Positions 31,395-39,821 of a stretch of 64,000 nt of DNA are shown here, piece after piece. The notes beneath the pieces were generated by a model. That model saw nothing but the letters and a program-made list of their open reading frames with translations. It ran no database searches and was not told the origin of the DNA. The first letter of the stretch is position 1, and each line of letters begins with the position of its first letter. A program made the translations under genes and the position numbers. Source of the stretch: JAAYZH01 sp964479695 (lineage in GTDB: Bacteria; Bacillota; Clostridia; Saccharofermentanales; Fastidiosipilaceae); the NCBI GenBank assembly GCA_964479695.1, contig CAYZSO010000003.1, forward strand, positions 94,138 through 158,137. The letters run 5' to 3'.

Positions 31395-32672
31395 ATGAGT
31401 TACAAAATTGGGACAAATTGTGTTCAGGCGGGGTACACACCGAAGAATGGTGAACCCAGAGTGTTGCCGATTTATCAGTCAACCACGTACAAGTACGATT
31501 CCAGCGAGCAGATGGGCAGGCTCTTTGACTTGAAGGAAGACGGTTATTTCTACACACGCCTGGCCAATCCGACCAATGATGCGGTTGCTGCGAAAATTGC
31601 CACGTTAGAAGGTGGTGTTTCGGCCATCCTGACATCGTCCGGGCAGGCGGCGACTTTTTATGCCATTATGAATATCTGCAAGGCCGGGGATCACGTCGTG
31701 AGCTCAACCGCCATCTACGGCGGGACATATAACTTATTGGCACACACGCTTGCTGACATGGGGATAGAGGTTACTTTTATTGACCCTGATTGTTCGGAGG
31801 AGGAGTTGGCTGCGGCTTTTAGGACGGAAACTCGCTGCGTTTTCGGAGAGTCGATCGCTAATCCGGCTCTCACGGTGTTGGACTTCGATAAGTTTGCCAA
31901 AGCCGCCCACAGCCACCATGTTCCCCTCATCGTCGATAATACGTTTCCCACACCAATCAACTGCCGCCCCTTTGAATTAGGCGCCGATATTGTGATTCAC
32001 TCCACGACAAAATACATGGACGGCCATGCGACTTCGGTCGGCGGAGCCATTGTGGACAGCGGAAATTTCGATTGGCAAGCCAATTCCGAAAAATTTCCCG
32101 GCCTGACGACTCCCGATGAAACCTATCATGGCACGGTGTTTACAGAGCTTTTCGGCAAAGGGGCCTATGTTGGCAAAATCGTCACCACACTCATGAGGGA
32201 CTTGGGCTCGATCCCGTCCCCGCACAATTCTTTCCTTTTGAATATGGGTTTAGAGACCCTTCATCTGCGCGTGGAACGCCACACCTCAAACGCACAGAAA
32301 GTCGCAGAATATCTGCAGGCCCACGACAAGGTTTCCTGGGTCAAGTACGCCGGCCTGCCGGGTGATGATAATTACGCAAAAGCACAGAAATACATGCCGG
32401 GCGGTACCTGCGGCGTGATCTCCTTTGGCGTCAAGGGCAGCCGCGAAGACGCCATTCGCTTCATGGATCACCTCAAGCTTGCTGCAATCGTGACGCACGT
32501 GGCCGATGCCAGAACTTGTGTCTTACATCCTGCATCAACAACCCACAGACAGATGAACGACGCTGAATTAGCTGCCGCGGGCGTTAGCCCCGATTTGATC
32601 CGCCTCTCTGTCGGCATAGAAGATGTCACGGACATCATCGAAGATTTGGAACAGGCTTTGGCCCAAATCTAA
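31395..32672 (+). CDS. metY: O-acetylhomoserine sulfhydrylase-type PLP enzyme
   Basis: A 425-residue enzyme of the Cys/Met metabolism PLP family, which makes homocysteine from O-acetylhomoserine and sulfide. PLP lysine lies in HSTTKYMDGH; the N-terminal YTRLANPTNDAVAAKIATLEGG and the GTYNLL region fit the MetY branch. I chose ATG 31395 because GGGAGAG lies just before it; a GTG 15 bp upstream is less likely. No SAM riboswitch precedes it, in contrast to metK. The short gap before it has a repeated ATCGTTCG element. A homocysteine-to-methionine enzyme is not in view. Confidence 0.9.
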   Translation: MSYKIGTNCVQAGYTPKNGEPRVLPIYQSTTYKYDSSEQMGRLFDLKEDGYFYTRLANPTNDAVAAKIATLEGGVSAILTSSGQAATFYAIMNICKAGDHVVSSTAIYGGTYNLLAHTLADMGIEVTFIDPDCSEEELAAAFRTETRCVFGESIANPALTVLDFDKFAKAAHSHHVPLIVDNTFPTPINCRPFELGADIVIHSTTKYMDGHATSVGGAIVDSGNFDWQANSEKFPGLTTPDETYHGTVFTELFGKGAYVGKIVTTLMRDLGSIPSPHNSFLLNMGLETLHLRVERHTSNAQKVAEYLQAHDKVSWVKYAGLPGDDNYAKAQKYMPGGTCGVISFGVKGSREDAIRFMDHLKLAAIVTHVADARTCVLHPASTTHRQMNDAELAAAGVSPDLIRLSVGIEDVTDIIEDLEQALAQI

Positions 32673-32755
32673 ACGATCTGATGCGCTGATCTGGAGGCGG
32701 CTTTGGCCATAAGCCAAGACCCAAAATATGAAGAAGAAGAAAGAAGAGAGCATTC

Positions 32756-33868
32756 GTGGCACAAGTTTTTTGGACGGATTACAGAACAACTTACAAGGAA
32801 AATATCACGGACAAACTCCGCAGATTACTGCTGAATTCTGATTTCACGAAAATTGATTTTAAGAATAAATACGTAGCCATCAAAATGCACTTCGGTGAAC
32901 TGGGTAACATGGCCTTTTTGCGCCCTAATTATGCGAAAACCGTTGCCGATCTGATCAAGGAGCGAGGAGGCAGACCCTTTCTCGTCGATTGCAACACGCT
33001 CTACCCCGGTTCCAGGAAAAATGCGCTGGATCACTTGGCTTGCGCAGCAGAGAATGGCTTCAGCTACCTTTCCACCGGTTGCCAAATCTTGATTGGCGAC
33101 GGGCTGAAAGGTACGGATGAACAAGAAGTTCCGGTTCCGGGCGACTATGTTCATTCGGCCAAAATCGGGCGTGCCATTATGGATGCGGACATCGTGATTT
33201 CGCTCAACCACTTCAAGTGCCATGAATCTACCGGCATTGGCGGTGCGATCAAGAATCTCGGAATGGGCTGTGCTTCAAGAGCGGGGAAGATGGAACAGCA
33301 TAATAGTGGCAAAGTTGCCGTCGATGAATCCTTGTGTATTTCCTGCGCCAATTGCTACAAGGCCTGCGGCAGTCAAGCGATTTCATTTCCGCAGAAAAAG
33401 GCCTGGATCGATCCGGAGAAATGTGTTGGTTGCGGACGCTGCATCGGCGTTTGTCCTGTCGACGCTACGGCGCCTGTCGGGGACAATTCCAATGATCTTC
33501 TAAATTGTAAAATGGCTGAATATGCTCTAGCTGTTGTTCAGAACCGCCCATCCTATCACATCTCCATGCTTCGCGAAGTTTCGCCCTATTGCGACTGCCA
33601 TTCCGAAAATGATTTGGCCATTATTCCTGATGTCGGTATGTTCTGTTCGGCGGATCCGGTTGCACTGGACACGGCTTGTGCCGAAGTGGCCGGCGAGCAA
33701 CCCGCGATTCCCGGCAGCATACTCGCTGACCATCTGGATCAACCAGGTGACATCTTCGCCAAAATTCATCCTGACACCTCTTGGCGAGTCATGACTTCAC
33801 ATGGCGAAAAGATCGGGCTCGGCTCAGGCACCTATCAACTGGAAAAAATGGAGAATCTACCTTTGTAA
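32756..33868 (+). CDS. DUF362 protein with two 4Fe-4S ferredoxin motifs
   Basis: A 370-residue iron-sulfur protein. The DUF362 domain covers residues 1-180 and the last 120 residues (HFGELGNMAFLRP, ISLNHFKCHESTGIGGAIKNLGMG). Two ferredoxin motifs lie between: CISCANCYKAC followed at the fourth ligand place by Gly-Ser rather than Pro, and CVGCGRCIGVCPVDA, which is complete. Such proteins are thought to carry electrons or act in redox reactions in anaerobes, but no reaction is assigned. The start is GTG with an AAGAAGAGAG purine run. Confidence 0.85.
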   Translation: MAQVFWTDYRTTYKENITDKLRRLLLNSDFTKIDFKNKYVAIKMHFGELGNMAFLRPNYAKTVADLIKERGGRPFLVDCNTLYPGSRKNALDHLACAAENGFSYLSTGCQILIGDGLKGTDEQEVPVPGDYVHSAKIGRAIMDADIVISLNHFKCHESTGIGGAIKNLGMGCASRAGKMEQHNSGKVAVDESLCISCANCYKACGSQAISFPQKKAWIDPEKCVGCGRCIGVCPVDATAPVGDNSNDLLNCKMAEYALAVVQNRPSYHISMLREVSPYCDCHSENDLAIIPDVGMFCSADPVALDTACAEVAGEQPAIPGSILADHLDQPGDIFAKIHPDTSWRVMTSHGEKIGLGSGTYQLEKMENLPL

Positions 33869-33886
33869 TCGCTTATCATTAAACAT

Positions 33887-33984
33887 TTGCTCATTGAGAG
33901 CTTGCTCGTTAAGCGATTGAAGCGCTTGCTCATAGAGAGCTTGCTCAGTAAGCGCTTGAAGCGTTTGCTTATAGAGAAACTTAC
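33887..33984. repeat. 39-bp tandem repeat, 2.5 copies
   Basis: Units start at 33887, 33926 and 33965 with TTGCTCATNGAGA, each followed by GCTTGCTC...TAAGCG-TTGAAGCG. Spacing is exactly 39 bp. It fills most of the gap after the DUF362 gene. Nothing else is seen in the 334 bp up to the recombinase start. Confidence 0.8.
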
Positions 33985-34202
33985 CTGAAAATCGATTCTT
34001 GTAAGAACGCAACTAGAACCCAAACCCTGTAAACACATCATTTATGGACTAGGCTGATAAAGTCCCGCTCTGGTAAATTGTTTTCGCGATGTTTCGTTGA
34101 AAATACTTACTATTTGTTGGAATTTGTCAGCTCCGCCAGCCTTTCTCTTCGAGTAAGCTTACTGATGCAGGAAGGTGATAAATCATTTAGGAGGAATGAG
34201 AT

Positions 34203-34790
34203 ATGGAGACCTTCGGGTATATCCGCGTATCAACGACAGACCAGAACATTGACCGCCAGGTCATTGCCTTGAGAGAGGCAGGGGTCAGAGATGATCAAAT
34301 GTACATCGACCATTGGAGTGGCAAGGATTTTGCGAGGCCCGCGTATCGTGAGATGGTCGCGAAGTTTCAGCCTGGCGACCTCTTGGTCGTCTTGAGTGTC
34401 GATCGACTTGGCCGCAATTACCGCGAAATGCTGAGTGAATGGCACCGCTTAGTTCATGAACGTGGAATCAACATTCAGGTGTTGGACATGCCAGCTTTGG
34501 CCACCAAAAATAAGGACTCATTGACGGAGGAACTGATTGCCGACATTATGTTGCAGCTGCAATCTTACGTCGCTGAAACAGAAAGACATTTTATCTTGGC
34601 GAGACAGTCGGAGGGGATTGCTGCTGCGAGAACACGTGGAGTCGTCTTCGGGCGCCCTTGTTTTACTGTACCGGCTATTTTCTTTCAATTGAAGACCAGG
34701 TGGGAGAAAAAGGAAGTTTCATCTCGTGCTGCTGCTGAGATTCTCAACATCTCTCATGTTACTTTTCTTCGCTGGGTGAAAAAATACTGA
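34203..34790 (+). CDS. Serine recombinase (resolvase/invertase family)
   Basis: A 195-residue site-specific recombinase. The catalytic serine is Ser10 in YIRVSTTDQN; the arginines of the active site lie in SVDRLGRNYREML. The long E-helix is LTEELIADIMLQLQSYVAETERHFI, and the C-terminal helix-turn-helix is SSRAAAEILNISHVTFLRWVKKY. Its size and order are those of small resolvases and DNA invertases, not of large integrases. GGAGG precedes the ATG. No transposase or cargo is adjacent; an inverted-repeat segment follows 80 bp downstream and may be its target. Confidence 0.93.
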   Translation: METFGYIRVSTTDQNIDRQVIALREAGVRDDQMYIDHWSGKDFARPAYREMVAKFQPGDLLVVLSVDRLGRNYREMLSEWHRLVHERGINIQVLDMPALATKNKDSLTEELIADIMLQLQSYVAETERHFILARQSEGIAAARTRGVVFGRPCFTVPAIFFQLKTRWEKKEVSSRAAAEILNISHVTFLRWVKKY

Positions 34791-34869
34791 CACTAAGGCC
34801 ATAACGGAAAGGCCATAACGGATTCCTTTCACCGAAGGTTTTCGTTGCCTCACGAACAAGTGTTACATT

Positions 34870-35012
34870 AGGTAGGCTTTATGTAACAGAAGGAGTTCTG
34901 CGATTATTACGAGAATTTTTCTGTATGAAGGCAATTTAAGCCAAATTCTAGGTTTACAAGAAGAAATGCAGGAAGATTTCTTGTATATTTATGCGTTACA
35001 TAAAGCCTACCT
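34870..35012. repeat. 143-bp segment bounded by perfect 18-bp inverted repeats
   Basis: AGGTAGGCTTTATGTAAC (34870-34887) is exactly repeated in inverse form as GTTACATAAAGCCTACCT (34995-35012). The left arm is itself part of a 28-bp dyad starting at TGTTACAT 34860 and ending ATGTAACA 34888, the size of a resolvase crossover site. The 107 bp inside are A/T-rich and carry no gene, with a TATATT at about 34983-34989. It could be an invertible switch, a recombinase site pair or a miniature element. Confidence 0.7.
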
Positions 35013-35251
35013 TTCGTTACAGCGAAAAGGTGGGAAAGGCCATATTGGCTCGATTTGTTTATTTTATGAAGGATCAAGAATTACGCAATTTGCTTAGAAG
35101 AATAACAAGTTTGCTGATAGAATATCGCACCAAGGCAAAATATATACAATAATTCCGACAACAATAGCATATGTATATATTTGTGGAAATTCGTATAAAT
35201 ACGAAGAAATAACATAACAAGATGAATAAGTGAGCATTTTTCCAGAGAAAC
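35013..35251. other. A/T-rich gap without genes
   Basis: The sequence between the inverted-repeat segment and the tRNA-Gln promoter is A/T-rich. Open frames on the minus strand here run into the tRNA and lack ribosome sites, so I call no gene. Confidence 0.6.
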
Positions 35252-35280
35252 TTGCGCAAGGAAAAGTACTGTAGTATAAT
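35252..35280 (+). promoter_or_regulatory. Promoter of tRNA-Gln
   Basis: TTGCGC (35252-35257), 17-bp spacer, TATAAT (35275-35280), about 55 bp before the tRNA. Confidence 0.7.
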
Positions 35281-35333
35281 CCTCTGCGTTATCGACTGCG
35301 TTTGACTGCTTTCGAAAGTATAATAATTGAAAT

Positions 35334-35407
35334 TGCCAATTAGTGTAATGGTAGCACACCTGACTCTGGATCAGTTTGTGAGGGTTCAAATCCTTCATTG
35401 GCAGCCA
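35334..35407 (+). tRNA. tRNA-Gln, anticodon CTG
   Basis: Acceptor TGCCAAT pairs with ATTGGCA, including the U1-A72 pair typical of tRNA-Gln. The anticodon loop CTCTGGA gives CTG, and the T arm has GTTCAAATCC. G73 and an encoded CCA end the 74-nt gene. It reads CAG glutamine codons. Confidence 0.93.
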
Positions 35408-35414
35408 CAGAAAT

Positions 35415-35446
35415 AACCCGCTTGCGTTGTGCTTGCGGGTTTTTAT
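35415..35446 (+). terminator. Terminator of tRNA-Gln
   Basis: AACCCGC (35415-35421), a 13-nt loop, GCGGGTT (35435-35441) and a T-run. Confidence 0.85.
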
Positions 35447-35760
35447 AATTTATTAGGGCCTTCGTGATTTGTTAGGGCAAAAGTATTCGGAAAATACATC
35501 GGAGCAATAACAGATCTACGGAACAACAGAGCAAGAGAGCAACTGAGCAACAGAACAAAAAAGCAACAACTGAACAGCAGAGAAACAACAGGACAAAGGC
35601 TACTGCTACACCAATCGCTCTGATAATCCACTATAGAATAGTCTTCGCCCGAAAGGATGACCATTATTTGACGGCTGCTTGAAGACGTCCTTTACTTGCT
35701 TTACTTGTTGTTGACTTTTGCTTGTTGACAACCCTTGCTGCCGATGACTACTGTTGACCG
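35447..35760. other. Gap with degenerate CAACAG-type repeats
   Basis: No gene is seen. From about 35505 to 35600 the sequence is a degenerate run of GAGCAAC, CAACAGA and AACAGCAG units; from 35690 to 35745 there are TTACTTG/CTTGTTG repeats. No regulatory site stands out. Confidence 0.6.
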
Positions 35761-35982
35761 CTATTCAAAATATTGGTCACTCATCAATTTCATTGTCTTC
35801 AGACGTTCTTCTGTGGCCACCCGATCGACATGATATTCTCCGGTACTATGGTCCTCCACAAGTATGTCTCCAACATTGAAAGAGGACGTAATACGCTTAC
35901 GCTCAATCCAGATTAGATGCTGATCAGGAGTTTCCAATTCAACCTGATCTTTGTTAACACTCTTAACGACACCTTGAAACAT
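35761..35982 (-). CDS. DUF3006-like small protein
   Basis: A 73-residue protein that starts FQGVVKSVNKDQVELET and ends in a basic/acidic helix, with GDILVED in the middle. This fits DUF3006 proteins (VVDRIEGD... GDVL...), small beta-barrel-like proteins of unknown function often near nucleases or secreted enzymes. CGGGAGGGAG gives a strong ribosome site before ATG. It stands apart from mutM by 193 bp of low-complexity sequence. Confidence 0.6.
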   Translation of the reverse strand: MFQGVVKSVNKDQVELETPDQHLIWIERKRITSSFNVGDILVEDHSTGEYHVDRVATEERLKTMKLMSDQYFE

Positions 35983-36038
35983 AAACTCCCTCCCGTGAAA
36001 TAGGATACTTGCTTGATGACAACTTCAGTATACCGTAT

Positions 36039-36175
36039 TTAAAAGAAACAGGCAGTTCCATCCGTCAGAATTCGTCCATGAAATGGTTCAGGAGAGAACA
36101 TCCTAAGTGGCTTAAGCTCTGGCAATTGGTGCTCAAGCGCTGACAACAGCGGCCACAGCACTGGCAATGGTGGCT
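36039..36175. repeat. Low-complexity gap after mutM
   Basis: A run of TGGCAAT, GGCTT, GCTCAAG and CAGCGG-type words, with TGGCAAT three times (near 36119, 36163 and 36183). No gene or terminator is evident. Confidence 0.5.
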
Positions 36176-37024
36176 TCAGAGTTGGCAATGAGGGCAGTAG
36201 ACACTGCGCCTCCCTCCAATTACAACAGAAGCTAATTGCTCTCCACAGGTGTAACACGGCTCCCCGGCTCTACCATAGACGAAGAGTTTACTCGCATATT
36301 GCCCCATTTGGTTATCCGCCTTACGATAGTCACGGAAACTTGTCCCACCCTGAAGAGTCGCGTCCAGAAGGATTCGTTTCATCTCACTCGTAAGAAGTTG
36401 CCATTCCGCATCCGTAATGGAGCTCGCGGGACGCATAGGGCGAACAGCTCCATGAAACAAGGCTTCATCCGCATAAATGTTGCCGATGCCAGCCACCGCG
36501 CGCTGATCCATCAACAAACTCTTGACCGGCATCTTCGGGTGGGCTTGGGCAAATGTTCGCAAGGTTTCCCACGTAAAAGAAGAGTCCAGCGCATCCGGTC
36601 CCATGGTATTGAAACCACCTGGTAGCGTAGCCAGCTCCGAGTCTTTCAGTATCGTCAACCTGCCGAAACGCCGCACGTCATTAAATAACAGGGTTCCAGA
36701 AGTGAAGTGCAGCAAAGCATGGGTGTGCTTAGCGTGGAGCAGAGCCTCTTGTTCCTCTTCAGGAAGCGCCGGTAAATAAATCAATTTACCCGTCATTCGC
36801 AAGTGAATCAATAATGTATAAGCACCTGAAAAGTGAAAAAGTAAGTACTTACCATGTCTCTTGATTGCTTCCAGAGTTCTCAGATCAAGAGTCGTCGTTG
36901 GCAAATCCTCAGGCCAAAGCCGCAGGATATCCGTTCGTACTAACTCCAGCTTCGTCAGAATCTGACCTTCAAGAGACGGCACTAAGTCCAAGCGTATTGA
37001 TTCAACTTCAGGTAGTTCAGGCAT
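36176..37024 (-). CDS. mutM: Formamidopyrimidine-DNA glycosylase
   Basis: Removes 8-oxoguanine and formamidopyrimidines from DNA and nicks the abasic site. The 282 residues begin PELPEVE after the initiator Met, with the catalytic Pro2 and Glu3, followed by Lys of KRHGKYLLF. The helix-two-turn-helix region is VAGIGNIYADEALF, and the C-terminal zinc finger has CYTC and CPHC. Everything is intact. Confidence 0.97.
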   Translation of the reverse strand: MPELPEVESIRLDLVPSLEGQILTKLELVRTDILRLWPEDLPTTTLDLRTLEAIKRHGKYLLFHFSGAYTLLIHLRMTGKLIYLPALPEEEQEALLHAKHTHALLHFTSGTLLFNDVRRFGRLTILKDSELATLPGGFNTMGPDALDSSFTWETLRTFAQAHPKMPVKSLLMDQRAVAGIGNIYADEALFHGAVRPMRPASSITDAEWQLLTSEMKRILLDATLQGGTSFRDYRKADNQMGQYASKLFVYGRAGEPCYTCGEQLASVVIGGRRSVYCPHCQL

Positions 37025-37088
37025 AGAGACATTCTACCAGAGTCTAAGCTCCACGTTCGCAGATCTTGTACTTTCAGAAATTCAGAAA

Positions 37089-37367
37089 TTATTCGGAAAG
37101 AAAATTTTCATCATCCGATAACTCTGGCTCTTTCTTACTGACACTATCCAAATATTCCTTCATGACTTCCAAGGGATCTGCCCCGATGCCCTCGCAGAAG
37201 TCTACATATTTAGTAAAACTAATCATACTGTACCCATGCTCAACGGCAGAAATATACGTCTCGTTCATGTTGGCATGGAAAGCGGCCTCTGCCTGCGTCA
37301 TCCTGTTCTCCTTTCGATACTTCCGAAGAATGTTCCCCAAGACTGTTGAATCGGTGAAGGCTCTCAT
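37089..37367 (-). CDS. XRE-family helix-turn-helix regulator
   Basis: A 92-residue protein with a Cro/cI-type helix-turn-helix at about residues 9-62 (LGNILRKYRKENRMTQAEAAFHANMNETYISAVEHGYSMIS), then an acidic tail. The usual Gln and Glu residues of the fold are present. It is alone on its strand, divergent from the methylase gene over 248 A/T-rich bp. Its target is unknown; self-control is likely. Confidence 0.88.
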   Translation of the reverse strand: MRAFTDSTVLGNILRKYRKENRMTQAEAAFHANMNETYISAVEHGYSMISFTKYVDFCEGIGADPLEVMKEYLDSVSKKEPELSDDENFLSE

Positions 37368-37615
37368 ATGAATCCCCCTTTTGTTTAGATATTTTTAGGT
37401 TACTATAAACATGCGAAAATATCCATAGTATAAAGCCGAAGTTTTTAGTAATTTTATGCAAAAACAGACCCTAAACATAAAATGTAAAGTATACGTAATC
37501 ATTTTGTTATATATCCTATGCTTGTATTGCTAAAATATTACATTTCTTACATTTGTCACACATGCTACAATCAGGAAAACACACGCGATCGATCGCTTGT
37601 ATAAGAAGGAAAAAC

Positions 37616-38833
37616 ATGCACAGAATTGTTATCCCAGTATTAATGGGCCTAGAGTCCGTAGTTTCTGACGAACTCCTTTCCCTTGGTTATCAAGAAGAGG
37701 CGATCAGAAAAGAGAATGGTCTGGTCATCCTCATACCCGACCAAGAGATCCAGGCTATCCGTCAAGCCGTCGCGAGATGCAATCTCTTCTTGCGTTGTGC
37801 TGAGCGAGTGGAATTGGAGATCGCAAGTTTCCAAGCAGAAACATTTGACGAATTATTTGAGCAAGTTCAAACGATTCCCTGGGCTGACTATGTCGAAAAA
37901 GGCGCGGCTATTCAAGTCAAAGGGTACTCACGGGACTCTAAACTCTTCGCCCCGTCAGCACTACAGAGCACGATAAAAAAAGGAATTGTCTTGGCACTGC
38001 AAAGAGCCTGGCATATTCCTGAAGACCACAAGATCCCGGAAGACAGAGATTTTCAAGATATGAGACTCAACTATGCCATTATGAAAAATCAGGTCTTCCT
38101 GCGCATGGACACATCAGGTGAGGGACTTCATAAGCGTGGCTATCGCAGAGCGCATAACGCAGCACCGATTCGGGAGACTTTGGCCGCAGGAATCATCAAA
38201 CTAAGCCGCTGGGAACCATTCAGCGGAGAGGTCCTGTATGATCCCTGCTGCGGATCCGGTACTTTCCCCGCCGAAGCAGCATTACTGGCAGCGAACGTCG
38301 CACCCGGTAGCAGACGAAGTTTTCGAGGGGAGACTTGGCCCTTTCTTGGTCGTGAGCCCTTTCAGCTGGCAAGAGAAGAAGCGCTTGATCTGGAAGACCT
38401 TCAAGCACCTTCAGAAATTTTCATAGCAGGCAGTGACATTGACGGCAGAACCTTGGATTTGGCCAGAGAAAACGCCGCAAGAGCAGGCGTTGCGCAATTC
38501 ATTGAACTTAGGCATGATGATCTATATGCTCTATCAGCCAATTATGTTAAGCAAAGATACCTTGCTAGCCGGGTACTATTTGTTGCCAACCCACCCTACG
38601 GAGAACGAATGCAAGGCGAGAGCGAACATGATATTCGCGATCTGAATCAGGCAATAGGTCGCTTGGCCTTTGACCCTGACAGCAAGTACACTAGACCCGG
38701 CGTCCGCTTATCGGTAATCACCTCCGCTGATTTCGAAGAAGATACCGGCAGAAAAGCAGATAAACGCAGAAAACTATATAATGGTATGATAAAGAGCACA
38801 ATGTATCACTACTTTCGAGAGAAAAGAATCTGA
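37616..38833 (+). CDS. RlmL-type THUMP-domain rRNA (guanine-N2) methyltransferase
   Basis: A 405-residue RNA methylase. The THUMP domain covers about residues 45-155, and the catalytic domain has the SAM motif VLYDPCCGSGTFPAEAALLAANVAPG and NPPYGERM, the motif of N2-guanine and adenine methylases. It matches YpsC/RlmL-like proteins (target G2445 of 23S rRNA in E. coli). ATG 37616 has AAGAAGGAA upstream; an earlier in-frame start at 37553 lacks a site. The nucleotidyltransferase follows after 20 bp. Confidence 0.9.
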   Translation: MHRIVIPVLMGLESVVSDELLSLGYQEEAIRKENGLVILIPDQEIQAIRQAVARCNLFLRCAERVELEIASFQAETFDELFEQVQTIPWADYVEKGAAIQVKGYSRDSKLFAPSALQSTIKKGIVLALQRAWHIPEDHKIPEDRDFQDMRLNYAIMKNQVFLRMDTSGEGLHKRGYRRAHNAAPIRETLAAGIIKLSRWEPFSGEVLYDPCCGSGTFPAEAALLAANVAPGSRRSFRGETWPFLGREPFQLAREEALDLEDLQAPSEIFIAGSDIDGRTLDLARENAARAGVAQFIELRHDDLYALSANYVKQRYLASRVLFVANPPYGERMQGESEHDIRDLNQAIGRLAFDPDSKYTRPGVRLSVITSADFEEDTGRKADKRRKLYNGMIKSTMYHYFREKRI

Positions 38834-38853
38834 CAGTACAGGAGGAAATACTC

Positions 38854-39621
38854 ATGAAGGCTTTGATCTTGGCCGCCGGTTATGCCACGAGGCTTTACCC
38901 TTTGACAAAGGACCGACCAAAAGCATTACTGCCCATAGCCGGACGCCCAATTATTGATTACATCTGCGAAGAAATAGTCACGATCCCGGAAGTAAACGAA
39001 ATTATTGTAGTTAGTAACCATCGCTTCGTAGCGAATTTCATGTCTTGGCAAGAGACGAATCAGCCGAAATACAAGATCCCGTTGACGATCATTGACGATT
39101 TCACAACGAGTGATGAAGATAAATTAGGCGCCGTCGGTGATATGCAATTTGTCATTGACCGATTGGCAATTAAGGAATCTCTCCTAATCATTGCCGGAGA
39201 TAATCTCTTCACCTACCACCTGATTGATGCTTGGCGGGTTTTCCGCGAATTCGGCCAAGATATGATCTTAGCGCAAACCATCGATTCTATTGAAGATCTT
39301 CGCCGCTTTGCCGTCGCAGAGATTGATGAAAATAGTATGGTTGTTTCGCTTGAGGAGAAACCTCAGAATCCCAAGTCCAATCTTGCCGTGTATGCAACCT
39401 ACTTCTATTTAGAAGACACAGTCCCTCTGATCAGAACATACCTGGATCAAGGGAACAATCCTGATGCTCCGGGAAATTTCCCCGCTTGGCTTTATAAGCG
39501 TAAACCCCTGCGGCTCTATGAATTTGATGGTGATTGTTTCGATATCGGCACACATCAAGCGTACGCAGAAGTTGAAGAGTACATGAAGAAGCTAACCTCC
39601 GAAGAAAATTTCCAGACCTGA
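38854..39621 (+). CDS. Sugar-phosphate nucleotidyltransferase
   Basis: A 255-residue NTP-transferase with the GT-A-like signature KALILAAGYATRLYPLTKDRPKALLPIAGRP at the N-terminus, the PKALLP lysine, and IIAGDNLF for the metal-binding Asp. The C-terminal FDIGTHQAYAEVEEY fits RmlA/GlmU-like enzymes of the short class. It would join a sugar-1-phosphate to a nucleotide for envelope or polysaccharide synthesis, with the sugar not determinable. It follows the methylase by 20 bp with GGAGG before ATG. Confidence 0.88.
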   Translation: MKALILAAGYATRLYPLTKDRPKALLPIAGRPIIDYICEEIVTIPEVNEIIVVSNHRFVANFMSWQETNQPKYKIPLTIIDDFTTSDEDKLGAVGDMQFVIDRLAIKESLLIIAGDNLFTYHLIDAWRVFREFGQDMILAQTIDSIEDLRRFAVAEIDENSMVVSLEEKPQNPKSNLAVYATYFYLEDTVPLIRTYLDQGNNPDAPGNFPAWLYKRKPLRLYEFDGDCFDIGTHQAYAEVEEYMKKLTSEENFQT

Positions 39622-39649
39622 TTCAGGGAGGAAAATCCTATCCATACTG

Positions 39650-39740
39650 GAAGTGTCCATTGAGGAGAATTCGAGGAGAACTAGAGCGGCTTAGGCAGAA
39701 GTAGGGCAGATTAAGCAGAAGCAGGGCAGCAGGGCAGATT
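39650..39740. repeat. Degenerate GAGGAGAA / GCAGAAG repeats upstream of upp
   Basis: Copies of GAGGAGAA(T/C) and then of GGCAG(A/AT)T and GCAGAAG(T/C)AGGGCAG appear between the nucleotidyltransferase and upp. No promoter is clear; one should lie before 39800. Confidence 0.6.
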
Positions 39741-39821
39741 TTCCAGAACTTTCTTGCGGGAGTTTGGTGCACAGAGTATTATTGGATGAAATAAAATTCA
39801 AGTAAGAAAATGGAGTACCAG

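Noticed and set aside
34203..35012. Complete transposon or IS607-like element
   Set aside because: The recombinase is of the small resolvase type with the helix-turn-helix at the C-terminus; there is no TnpB-like gene, no second inverted repeat on the left and no target duplication.
34870..35012. Integron attC site
   Set aside because: The inverted arms contain GTTAC-type ends, but the R and L box order of attC is not met and the neighbouring recombinase is a serine enzyme, not an integron integrase.
35081..35398. 105-codon minus-strand gene
   Set aside because: It runs through the tRNA-Gln gene and its promoter and has no ribosome site.
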